DNA of 51,689 nt from Chitinophaga sp. GbtcB8 (GTDB taxonomy: Bacteria; Bacteroidota; Bacteroidia; Chitinophagales; Chitinophagaceae). A program made the position numbers and the translations under genes. The notes under the pieces were generated by a model. That model was not told the DNA's origin and made no database searches. It worked only from the letters and a program-made list of their open reading frames with translations. Each line of letters opens with the position of its first letter. The first letter of the stretch is position 1. Location of the stretch: positions 1 through 51,689 of the forward strand of contig NZ_JAGXJN010000047.1 in assembly GCF_019091455.1 (NCBI RefSeq), written 5' to 3'. Positions 24,110 through 34,800 of the stretch are shown here, in pieces.

Positions 24110-26131
24110 ATGAAAAAATTATTAACCTATAGTTTTTTCCTGCTTGCTTTAGCACCAGGAACTTTTGCGCAAACAAAAACCGCTTACACTGCCCCTATTT
24201 ACCAGGAGCTGCCGCTGGGCGCTATACAGCCATCAGGATGGCTGCGTAACCAGCTGGTCGTTATGCGGAACGGTACTTCAGGCCACCTGGATGAGGTATA
24301 TAAAAAAGTGAAACAGGATAACGGCTGGCTGGGCGGAAAGGGCGATGGATGGGAGGAGACACCCTACTGGCTGGATGGCGCGCTGCCCCTGGCCTACCTG
24401 CTGGATGATAAGACCCTGCAGGAAAAGGTGTTACGTTATGTAAACTGGACACTGGACCATCAGCGCCCTTCCGGTTATTTTGGCCCGCTTACAACAGCAG
24501 AACGGGAACAGCATATTACCATTGATGCGCAACATGCCGCTGATGGTGAAGACTGGTGGCCTAAAATGGTAATGTTAAAAGTGCTGCAGCAATATTACAC
24601 TGCCACAAAAGACCCGCGGGTACTGCCTTTTATGACCCGGTATTTCCACTACCAGCTGCAGGCATTAAAAACAGCACCGCTGGGTAAATGGACGGAATGG
24701 GCTACCTCCCGCGGTATTGAGAATGTGATGATAGCGCAATGGCTGTACACCAAAACACACGATGCAAAACTGCTGCAGCTGGCAGAGCTGCTGGAATCGC
24801 AATCCTTTGCCTGGACTACCTGGATGGGTAACCGGGATTGGATGATCAGCACCACTACTTACAGCCATATGGACGACTGGATGAAACGCCATGCCGTAAA
24901 TGTGGCCATGGGCCTGAAAGCGCCGGCCATTAACTACCAGCGCACCGGCAATAAAACCTACCTGCACAACCTGCAAACCGGCTGGCATGACCTTATGACC
25001 GTGCATGGCCTGCCCATGGGTATTTTTTCCGGCGATGAAGACCTCAACGGTAACGACCCTACGCAGGGTGTAGAATTATGCGCTGTAGTAGAAGCCATGT
25101 ATTCCCTGGAAAACATTATTGGCATTACCGGGGAAGTACCATATATGGATGCGCTGGAAAAAATGGCGTTTAATGCCCTGCCCACGCAAACCACAGATGA
25201 TTATAATAACAAACAGTATTTCCAGGTGGCTAACCAGGTACAGATCAGCAGGGGCGTTTTTGATTTCTCCCTGCCCTTTAACCGGGAAATGTGTAATGTG
25301 CTGGGCATGCGCAGCGGGTACACCTGCTGCCTGGCAAATATGCACCAGGGCTGGACAAAATTCACCCAGCACCTGTGGTATACCACGGCTGGCAATGGTA
25401 TAGCGGCATTAACGTATGCCCCTAACCGTTTGACGGCTAAAGTGGGTAAAGACAGCACCGCTGTTACCATTAACGAAATAACAAGCTACCCTTTTGAAGA
25501 CCAGGTACGTTTTGAGCTAACTATGCCCAAAGCAGCTGCCTTTCCTTTTCAGCTGCGCATTCCCGGCTGGTGCAAAGAAGCTGCCTTACTATTGAACGGG
25601 CAACCCTTGCAACATGCCAAAGGCGGAGAAATAACTACCATAAACCGTACCTGGAAAAGCGGCGACCAGCTTAGCTTACAGCTGCCTATGGAAATAACCA
25701 CCACAGTATGGGGACGTAATTCCCGCTCAGTAGAAAGAGGGCCGCTGGTATATGCATTAAAGCTCAATGAAAAATGGGAAAAGGGAACAGATGCGGAAGA
25801 GGGCGATTACCTGAGCGTGTATCCTGAGGGAGCATGGAACTTTGCATTACAACGGGCAGCAGTGGAAAAACCGGCCACACAATTACAGTTCAGCAAAGTA
25901 AAACCTGCGGGCGATGATTTTGTATGGAACCTGGAACATGCTCCCCTGCAGATCACGGCGCCGGCTAAACGCCTGCCGGGCTGGGAAGCGGTGAACGGGG
26001 TGGCTTACCAGCCGGTAACAGACCGCAACGGTTTTTATAAAGGCAAAACAGATAGTACCATACAGAAAATCACCCTGGTGCCATATGGATGCACCAAGGT
26101 GAGGATCGTAGCGTTCCCGGTAGCGGAATGA
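24110..26131 (+). CDS. Glycoside hydrolase family 127-type beta-L-arabinofuranosidase (DUF1680)
   Basis: 673 residues with a signal peptide ending TFAQ. An (alpha/alpha)6 barrel domain with ELC at Glu322/Cys324 and a CC pair at Cys406-Cys407 (TCCLANMHQG): these match the zinc ligands and cysteine nucleophile known for GH127 enzymes, so the catalytic set appears intact. C-terminal beta-sandwich domains follow (FQLRIPGWC, SVERGPLVYALKL). Family members release L-arabinofuranose from plant cell-wall glycans; some DUF1680 relatives have other substrates. It is a single gene here, without adjacent SusC/SusD genes. Confidence 0.9.
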   Translation: MKKLLTYSFFLLALAPGTFAQTKTAYTAPIYQELPLGAIQPSGWLRNQLVVMRNGTSGHLDEVYKKVKQDNGWLGGKGDGWEETPYWLDGALPLAYLLDDKTLQEKVLRYVNWTLDHQRPSGYFGPLTTAEREQHITIDAQHAADGEDWWPKMVMLKVLQQYYTATKDPRVLPFMTRYFHYQLQALKTAPLGKWTEWATSRGIENVMIAQWLYTKTHDAKLLQLAELLESQSFAWTTWMGNRDWMISTTTYSHMDDWMKRHAVNVAMGLKAPAINYQRTGNKTYLHNLQTGWHDLMTVHGLPMGIFSGDEDLNGNDPTQGVELCAVVEAMYSLENIIGITGEVPYMDALEKMAFNALPTQTTDDYNNKQYFQVANQVQISRGVFDFSLPFNREMCNVLGMRSGYTCCLANMHQGWTKFTQHLWYTTAGNGIAALTYAPNRLTAKVGKDSTAVTINEITSYPFEDQVRFELTMPKAAAFPFQLRIPGWCKEAALLLNGQPLQHAKGGEITTINRTWKSGDQLSLQLPMEITTTVWGRNSRSVERGPLVYALKLNEKWEKGTDAEEGDYLSVYPEGAWNFALQRAAVEKPATQLQFSKVKPAGDDFVWNLEHAPLQITAPAKRLPGWEAVNGVAYQPVTDRNGFYKGKTDSTIQKITLVPYGCTKVRIVAFPVAE

Positions 26132-26133
26132 AA

Positions 26134-26215
26134 GTAGCTATTAGCTGTTAGCAATTAGCTTTTAGCTGTTTGGTGTTTTGCTAATAGCTAACAGCTAAAT
26201 GTTAACAGCTACTTT
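26134..26215. repeat. 7-nt repeat hairpin (TAGCTNT) between convergent genes
   Basis: Left half 26135-26169: TAGCTAT, TAGCTGT, TAGCAAT, TAGCTTT, TAGCTGT. Right half 26180-26214: GCTAATA, GCTAACA, GCTAAAT, GTTAACA, GCTACTT. The halves are complementary and the outer ends GAAAGTAGC and GCTACTTTC pair. It begins 3 nt after the GH127 stop codon and is probably a bidirectional terminator. Confidence 0.85.
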
Positions 26216-26235
26216 CCGGCCGCCCCTTATTTATA

Positions 26236-28374
26236 TTATTTCAATCCACGGCTCTTTAACAGCGGCCCTATCTCCGGATCGTGCCCGCGGAAATCCCTGA
26301 ACATTTTACCATAGTCCAGCGTATTACCGCGCGACAGGATCATATCCCGGAAGCGCTGCCCGTTGGCGCGTGTTAAACCTCCATTCTCTTCAAACCAGGA
26401 GAAAGCATCATGGGCCAGCATTTCCGTCCAGGCGTAGGCGTAGTATGCGGATGCATACCCGTTGGACCAGATATGTAAAAAGTAGCTGGAACGATAGCGG
26501 GGCGGCACTTGTGTCAGATCCAGCCCGGCGTTGTGTAAAGCGGTGGCTTCAAAAGCATCTACATCTTTGGGCCATGTGCTGGAATCTGCAGGCAATGTAT
26601 GCCAGGCCATATCAATGGCGTCTGCTGCCAACGCTTCTGTTAAGGAATACCCCTGGTTAAAGGTGGCTGCTTTTTTAATTTTATCTACCAGCTGCTGCGG
26701 CATTGCTGCGCCGGTTTTATAATGTTTTGCATAATTGCTGAACACCTTTGGATCCATAGCCCAATGCTCATTGAACTGGGAGGGGAACTCCACAAAATCG
26801 CGGGCGGTTTGCGCACCGGAGATTGCGGGGTATTGCTGTGATGCAAAAAAGCCATGCAGCGCATGTCCGAATTCATGGAACATGGTTCTTGCTTCTGTAA
26901 AGCTAAGGAGCGCAGGCTGGCCCGCTGCTGGTTTGGTAAAGTTGCATACGTTGTAAATAACCGGTTGCTTACCCAGTAATTTAGATTGCCCTACCAGGTT
27001 GTTACACCATGCACCGCCGGATTTATTATCGCGTTTAAAATAATCACAGTAAAAAAGACCGATCTGTTTTCCATCCTGGTCTATTACATCAAACACGCGT
27101 ACGTCTTTATGGTACACGGGCAGATCATGCCGTTCCTTGAAATCCAGCCCGTATAATAAATGCGCGGCATAAAACACGCCATTGGTAAGCACGGAGTTTA
27201 TTTCAAAGTAAGGTTTGATCTCGTTATCGTCCAGGTTGTACTGCGCTTTGCGTACCTGCTCTGCATAATAGTTCCAGTCCCAGGGAGCCAGCTGTATGCC
27301 TTTAGCTTTCTGGTCGATCAGCGCCTGGATGGTAGCGGCCTCCTGTTTGGCTTTGGCTGTGGCGGCAGGTCCCAGCTTTTCCAGGAAAGCGGTTACTGCT
27401 TCGGGAGTTTTAGCCATCTGGTCCTGCAGGTTATAGGCTGCATAGTTCTTAAAGTGCAGCAGCTGTGCTTTTTGTGCACGGATGCCTGCCAAACGGATAA
27501 TGAGCTGGCGGGTATCATTGGAATCTCCTTTCTCGTTACGTGTCCAGGAGGCGTTAAAGAGCGCCTGCCGTGTAGGCCGGTCTGTTATAGATTGCAGGGA
27601 GGGCTGCTGAGTGGTGTTCTGTAATGGCAGCAGCCATTTACCATCCAGCTTGCGGTCTTTGGCTGCCTGCGCGGCGTTGGCCAGCGCATCGTCCGTTAAA
27701 CCGGCCAATGCTGCTTTATCACTTACCACCAATGCCCCGGCTTTGGTGCCGGCCATTACCTTAGCATTAAAGGCTACACTGAGTGAGGCCCTTTCCTGGT
27801 TCAGCTTTTTTACAATTGCTTTATCTGCATCGGATAAATTAGCGCCGGCCATTTCAAATTGCTGGTTGTAGTATTCTACCAGGCGTTTGGATTCTGCATC
27901 CAGGTTCAGTTTGTCGCGCTCCTGGTAAAGGGTGTGCACGCGTTTGAAAAGTTTTGTGTTCAGGTAAATGGCATCATCATTGGCGGCCAGTGCTGCGGCT
28001 TCGTCCTCTCTTACCTTATCCAGTGTGTCGTTGGTATTGGCATCTGCCAGCATGTCAAATACGTTCCTGACGCGGGTTAATAAAGCCCCGCTTTTTTCCA
28101 GCGCCACCAGTGTATTTTCAAAGGTGGGCGCAGCGGTATCTTCTGCAATGGCCTGTATTTCCGCCTGCTGCTGTTTAATACCTTCTTCTATGGCAGGTTT
28201 AAAGTCGGCATCTTTGATCTTTGTAAAGTCCGGCGCTTCAAAGGGCAGGCTGCTTTTTACAAAAAAGGGATTGGCGCCTGTGGAATCTTTGCCGCTGGTG
28301 GATGTGTGATCACCGTTACAGGCAGCCAGCGCGCCTAACAGTAATATGCTGAATGGTAATTGAGTAACTTTCAT
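26236..28374 (-). CDS. dcp: M3-family zinc metallopeptidase, dipeptidyl carboxypeptidase type
   Basis: 712 residues. Lipobox at the N-terminus (LLGALAAC). The zinc motif HEFGH is at His500-Glu501-His504 with the third ligand expected in the following helix (TARDFVEFPSQFNEHW). Length and the sequence FHEFGHALHGFF fit the dipeptidyl carboxypeptidase / oligopeptidase A branch rather than the shorter thimet forms. It removes dipeptides from the C-terminus of short peptides, here in the periplasm or on the membrane surface. Monocistronic as far as visible. Confidence 0.92.
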   Translation of the reverse strand: MKVTQLPFSILLLGALAACNGDHTSTSGKDSTGANPFFVKSSLPFEAPDFTKIKDADFKPAIEEGIKQQQAEIQAIAEDTAAPTFENTLVALEKSGALLTRVRNVFDMLADANTNDTLDKVREDEAAALAANDDAIYLNTKLFKRVHTLYQERDKLNLDAESKRLVEYYNQQFEMAGANLSDADKAIVKKLNQERASLSVAFNAKVMAGTKAGALVVSDKAALAGLTDDALANAAQAAKDRKLDGKWLLPLQNTTQQPSLQSITDRPTRQALFNASWTRNEKGDSNDTRQLIIRLAGIRAQKAQLLHFKNYAAYNLQDQMAKTPEAVTAFLEKLGPAATAKAKQEAATIQALIDQKAKGIQLAPWDWNYYAEQVRKAQYNLDDNEIKPYFEINSVLTNGVFYAAHLLYGLDFKERHDLPVYHKDVRVFDVIDQDGKQIGLFYCDYFKRDNKSGGAWCNNLVGQSKLLGKQPVIYNVCNFTKPAAGQPALLSFTEARTMFHEFGHALHGFFASQQYPAISGAQTARDFVEFPSQFNEHWAMDPKVFSNYAKHYKTGAAMPQQLVDKIKKAATFNQGYSLTEALAADAIDMAWHTLPADSSTWPKDVDAFEATALHNAGLDLTQVPPRYRSSYFLHIWSNGYASAYYAYAWTEMLAHDAFSWFEENGGLTRANGQRFRDMILSRGNTLDYGKMFRDFRGHDPEIGPLLKSRGLK

Positions 28375-28447
28375 AGATAAGCATTTTTTGGGTATTGCTA
28401 AGGTATCTACAAATTACCAATCCTGATGGAATTAATGTGACCACCGG

Positions 28448-28819
28448 TTATTGAACAATGTAATCGTTAATGATCTTCTGGAAGATGTGTACAAACAGTA
28501 CTGCCACATAGGGCAGAATGAAGCTTTCCTTTGCGTGTTTTACAATCAGCACATCGGCCCACAGATCATATTCAAATACATATTCCTGCAGGCGGCCTAC
28601 ATAGTGTGAAGCGTCTATTTTATCCAGACCCAGCGAATGCACCAGGTAAGGCTCGGAAATGGGTACGGGCACGGCTTCCAGGTATGCTACCCCATTGAGG
28701 TTGGTGGTAAGAATGCGGGAATGCTCGTCTGTGGTGGTCAGCAGGTCGTAGGTGAAAATAACATCTTTGCCTTTTACACGGATCAGTGATCCGTTGGTGA
28801 TCTCAGATAAAGCTAACAC
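28448..28819 (-). CDS. Candidate immunity protein for the RHS/Tc toxin
   Basis: 123 residues, no signal peptide, not assigned to a named family. The start lies 57 bp after the RHS toxin stop, on the same strand, where polymorphic-toxin immunity genes are found. The stretch PVPISEPYLVHSLGL and the C-terminal LFVHIFQKIINDY resemble the PIPLTEEWLLKFGF ... VHQLQNLYFALTGEEL pattern of a small protein family common in Bacteroidota accessory regions, so it may be a distant relative. The immunity role is inferred from position only. Confidence 0.6.
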   Translation of the reverse strand: MLALSEITNGSLIRVKGKDVIFTYDLLTTTDEHSRILTTNLNGVAYLEAVPVPISEPYLVHSLGLDKIDASHYVGRLQEYVFEYDLWADVLIVKHAKESFILPYVAVLFVHIFQKIINDYIVQ

Positions 28820-28876
28820 AGGAGCGCCTGATTTTTTTGCAATATAGTTATTATAATGTTCAAGCGCCCCTGTGCC

Positions 28877-31800
28877 TTATTTTTTGGCAGTGCTGTAACA
28901 CCAGTTAGCCATGGTAAATACGGTTCCCGGCGGGGCCTGGTCCGCGGCTTTTTCTGCGCTAAGGAATGAGGATGCCTGCGCTGGCTTGGATACATCAAAT
29001 ACAAATCTTGCACCCAAACCCGGTAACCGGCCTTGCGCCATTGTTCCCTTGTCCTCACGAAAAAAGCTCCGTTCTATATATGTAGGGTCTGGGCTTGTAG
29101 CAACCCAGTCACCGGTTGTATCTCCATGAGTCCCTGCTCCTGCATATACGTGGGCGCCCGGATTTTTCCGTTCCAGATGCTCCAGTACTAATCTAACACC
29201 ATATGCGTCTGTTACTGAATCAAAGGTGATATTATTTCCTTTGAAACAGGCAGCAATAGGTGGAGCTCCACCGGGAGGATTCCCGTAGAAAATGCGGGTA
29301 CCGCCGATGTCTACTGCAGATTTCAGGTCTTTTATATCATCCGTGGGAGCGGGGCCGGTGGCGCCGGCAGTGGTGTTAGCGGAAGTGGGGTTCGGGGGAG
29401 ACGACGGGCGCTGGCCGGATGATGACGGCGCTACCAGATCACGTGCCTTTGCCTCGGCCTTCTGCTGTTGTTCCTGCCGGGCATTATCCCTCACCTTTGT
29501 TGCAATACCCGTGGCCAGGGGCAGCCCTGCGCCTTCTATTGCTGCGCCCAAACCGGCAGCGCCGGCAATTTTTTCCGGATCGTCAGTAAAGATCCTGGCA
29601 ACACCGGAAGCTATCCCCGCAAATACAGAACCGGTCACATATTCGTAGCCCCTTACGTTGGCCTGCCATATTGCCTCTTTCTGTTCTTTTGCTTTTGCGG
29701 CCTTATCATCAGGAAGGCTTACGAAAGATGCATTGCCCGTGTATGCTGAATCATACCGGCGTATAGCACTGATCACGCTTTTTTGCAATCCCATCTGGGT
29801 ATGCCAGTCATCCCCATCAAACCCATAATGCAGCAATACTTTATCATCTCCAAATTTTGCAAGAATGTCTTTGATCTGGCTTTTACGGTAATAAATATGC
29901 CCGTCAAGGATCTGCAACAGCCCTATGAGCCGCTCATGCCGGGTCTTATTTTCTTCTGCACTTTTTGCCCACTGGAACTGGCTGTCATCTGTTCCCAGCA
30001 CATCCATTCTTATTACGGGGTTATTACTGCAATAGCGGTACAGGTTCATACCGCCGTTCACGCCAATGGGGTCTGCGCTCAGCCACCTGGCCAGCCAGGG
30101 TAAATAGTAACGTGCACCATGATATTGCAAACCGGTTTCCTCATCCCTTTCCATACCGGTATAACGGTAACGCTTATGCGCAGCGTTGATGGCGGCGTTC
30201 ATGGCCTGGTAGGCTGTAGTGCCGTAAGGGTGATACTCTTCATAAGAAATAACCGTTGCATTTTCATCCAGCTCCAGCGCTGCAGATCCCAGGTGATTGC
30301 TGTACTGGTACCGGGTTAATTGCTGGGATGCTGCGGCGCCGGCTATCACAGTTCTTGTTTCCACCATGGCCAAACGCGCACCACTGTCCATTATATGCAG
30401 GGTGGATGTGCTTTCCTGCACTTTATTGGCATTATCCGTTCTTTGAAACAGCTCAATAACACCCAGGTATAAGCGCTGCTCTTTTATACCGCCCTGCCGC
30501 TCAATTACTTTGCGGATGCGCTGCCCGCTGCTGTCATATACGTAATAGGCGGTGCCTCCCCCACCCAGGCTCACCTGTCTTAATTCATCCTTATCATCCC
30601 AGGTTAATGAAGGCAAATGCGCCAGGGCTGTAATGTTGCCATGTTCATCATAGGTAAATGTTTCTGTACTGCTGCCGGTTGTTTGGCTATGTAAACGGTT
30701 ATTGCGGGTTTCATAATTATAGGTTCTTGTCCAGCTGCCGGCGCCTGCTGCGTGGATCATTTGCAGGATATTGCCTACTGCATCATAGGCATAACTTTGA
30801 TTGTAATTACGCAGGGCTGCGCCATCGCCGGGTTGCGGCAAATTAATACGGCTTTCATCAAAAGGCGATGAGGGCTGGTTTTGCCCTATGTGTTCCCTGC
30901 CGCTTGCTTTACTGAGCCGGTATACCGCATCATAGGTATAATCGCAGGCAGGGCTTACTACATTGTTGTTGAAGAAAATGGTTTGCTGTGCATTGTCTTT
31001 GATCGTGGTAATATTGCCCACCGGATCGTAGGTGTATAACAGCTTTTGCAGCAGGTCTGTTCCGTTCTTAGCGGTGGTTTGGATCTGCGTGATACGCAGT
31101 GTACGGGGATCGTACTTATAAGCAGTGGCGGTATTGTTGCCATAGGCAATACTTTCCCGCAGCCCTTTGGCATTGTAAGTAACAGTTTTTATAAACGTTG
31201 TTTTTACTGCTGCTCCCTGCAGCTGTACTTCCAGCTTACTTAGCTGACCGGTTTCATTGAAAGACGGCATAAGAATGCTTTGATCCGGGGCCGTTACTTT
31301 TATGGCGCGGTTCAGCGCATCAAACACAGTGACATAGGTATATGTTGCGGGTTCCAGCGCTGCATTGGTATTCCAGTTTATATTGGTTTTATACTCATTA
31401 CACAACTGGCGGGCAGATTGTAACAAGTTGCCTTTAAAGTCAAAGGTTATATTCGTAACCATACCTGCGCTGTCAAAATGCTGGTAGGGTTTACCGCGCA
31501 GGTTTAAAGCTTTATCATCCGGCAGGCCTTCGCCATAAAGGGTTTTCTCTGTACATATTTCTGCTGCTGTATCTGTTTGCAAAAATGTTTTTAGGGGGCG
31601 GTGCAGGGTATCGTATTCATAACGGAACTGGTGGCCGCGGCTGTCCAGGTTCTTTAAGGCCTTACCCATTACATCGTTAATGGTCCAACGCTCACCGGCA
31701 TCCATGCTTAGCTGGTACAGCTGTGCACCCAGCATATCGCATTTATACTGCATTACTACATTACCACGGGCGTCTGTAATGCTGCGTATATTGCCTGCCA

Positions 31801-34800
31801 GGTCTTTTAAACTGGTGGTTTTATATTTTCCATCTGTACCATTATCGGCTATTGTGATGAAGGTAACGCCCTGTGCATCCAGGTGAGTGGTACCGGGTGT
31901 ATTGGCATGTGCGGCGGTTTTATTGGCGGCAGCTATCTCTTCCGGAGTAGCAATGGCGGGCACCGGCGTGGTGATGCGGTCTTTATACCACTGGCTTTCC
32001 AACACGGTATCATTACGGTCAAAGCTGCGCTCCATCCAGGGATCAAACTCCACTTTTGAAAAGGTACCATCCGGCTGCTCTGTACGGACTAAACGCCCGG
32101 CAGAATCATAATACAGGATGGGTGATACCCCTCTTTCTACCAGCTCTTTATTATCTTCAAATTCAAAAGTTGTGCTGAAGTAAGGCTCATATTGTTTTAC
32201 CGGCAAACCCTTATTATTTATGATAGTACGGCCGTTGCCTATCCAGCGCAGGTCGGGAGCCTGGATCTTTTGCATCAGCGTTTGCCCGCTGCCGTTAACG
32301 TAGGCATAAGCGGTTTGGGTAATGGATTGAGGACTGTCGTGAAAATGTGTTTCGCGGGCTGTAGTTTTTGCATAGTTGGGTTTAGCATTATCCTGGTAAT
32401 TGGTCAGGTCATATGTTATGGATACGGAGGGCTGGTCATTGGCGGAGGCTTCTGCAGTAGTGGTATCCATCTCATCTCCCTTGTTCTCATTTTCCTTCCC
32501 CATTACAAAGCTGCTCAGCACCAGGCCCAGCTCGTCCGTGCGTACGCCGGTACGGTTGCCGTTTATGTCCAGCATCAGGTAAGGCGATAAGGTGCGGTAG
32601 TTAAAACCGGCTACTTCACTTTTGCCGCCCAGCATATCGCTGGTCTGCTGCACAAAAAAACGATAGGCCGCATCGTAACCTATTTGTGTTTTATACCCGA
32701 AAGGGTCCGTTAAGGTAGTGGCCTGGTAAAAGTGTGCAGGGTCAAGGGTTTGGGTGCCGCCGGGGATCCAGTAGTTATCATCATCCAGATGCACGTATTT
32801 CCCCTGCTGTAACAGCAGATCGTCATTTACCTTATCTCCAAAAATAAGATCGCGCAGCGCGGGTGTTAAAGACAATTTGTAGGTTTCATACGGCAATGCC
32901 AGGGATTCCATTACACCTAAAGGCAGCGGCCCGCTCCCGTCGTTTTTCATTAACAGGGAACGGGTAAACACCATCAGCCGCTTTTCTGTTTTCCCCGGTG
33001 TTGGCAGGGCATGGAAAGGGATACTAGCGGCGGCTGTAAAGGCATTCTTTATTTCGTTGATGGCAAAGTAATTACCGGCCGCAGGTTGCAGACCGGTAAT
33101 TTCCCAGGTTAATGCTTCACAGGGTAATGGTAAATGATAATCTGTTATTGTATCAATTTTATTAGTGACCTTATTATCTGAAAACACGATGAGTGTTTTG
33201 CTTTGTGCGGCCTGCTCTGTGGCTGTGAGATCAGCATTCGTAGTTTTTCTGCCATAGCTGATGGCGGCTGCTTTGAGCACGTTGCCCGTTTCATCCACTT
33301 CCAGCGTCATGCTGTGGGTAATACGCGGGTCAGCGGGGTTTCGTTCATAGGTGTACGTGAGCACCTCGCTTTCCTGTACTTTAAATACTGCATACTGGTT
33401 TTGCAGGCGGGGTTGTAAAAATTGAATGAAGCAGCTGTGAAAGGAGGTGGTATACGGCACATCCTGCTGCGCGCTGCCATCCGGCGTATATACTTCTGTA
33501 CGAAGTGGCATGCCCCTGCAGGCGCGCAGGGCTTCCCGCCATTCATCCAGCGTAAGGTTAGCGGGTAAAGCAGGGTCCTGTAAAGTATGCTCCTCTACAC
33601 TATTGTTCTGATAATATTCACCCGCAAACTGGTTGAATATTTTTTCCTTATCTAAAAAGGCGCCGGTATGGTACCAGGTTTTAGTGAGCACCGGTGGCTG
33701 GTGAAAGCTGGCATCCACCAACTGTACATTGCCATTGGGGTTAGCAAGTTTTTTGTACTGCTCGAAATCTTCCGTATCTACCTGGTCTACCCGGCCAAAA
33801 CCGCGGAACTCCCGTTCCGCATGATCGTAATAACCATGATGGTAGGTATACTGACTGGTAAAGCGTGTTCTTTGCACCTGGTCCATTACTTCTACCTTAC
33901 TTACACATTGCACGGGGAAAGGCAGCTGCGTGATCCAGGGCGTGCCCGCTTTTTTATCCTGCAAATAAAAGTAAGTAGAGGACATATAATGAATAGCTAC
34001 CTCCTTGCCCATATTATTTTTATAGGCTGTCATTACATGCGGCTTCCTGCCTGCCATCAGGTCAATATAACGCAGGGTACCAGCGTACTGCGGCAACGGC
34101 GATGACCATACTATACACCCGGTGCCCTTGCCCAGCAGATCTACGATTGTTACCGGGCAATAGGCATCCATGGGTGAAAACGGTAAGGGCTCAACGCCGT
34201 TTATGATATTTGCATCGCTCCAGCTATTGCCGCTTTGATTAAAATAAACTTTAAAGGTGTGATGACCGATATAGACTATGTCTGTGGTGCCGGATCCATC
34301 TATATCCGCCAGCTTTACATATTGGGGGTTAAAATCTTCGTTCGTATCAAATACCGGCGCATTGCCCATGCTTACCTTTGCGCCAAACTTTCCGTAACCA
34401 AGGTTAGGCCAGTACACTATGCTGCTGTTGCGGATGCGCACTATATCCATCAGGCCATCCCCGCTCATATCTGCCAGCACAACAGACTGGGTGCTGTCTG
34501 CAAAAATGATGTTGGGCCCTTTTTCTTCATCAAATGGTTTGGGTGCAGTGTGGTTCCTTTCATAACCTTCTTTGCCTTTTGAGGCGTACCAGGTAAATAC
34601 TCTTTCTTCTGAGATAAGGATGTCCGGGCGGCCGTCGCCATTGAGGTCCAGCAGCTTCAGGTTAGGATCCTGCAGGTTAATGTTGGGTATTTCATTGAAG
34701 CTCTTAAAGGGCATCCATTCCTTATTATCATCCAGCTCATAATATCCCTGCAGCCCGTTGCTTACCAGGAATTGCTGCCCCCTTGCTTCCAGGTCCTGGA

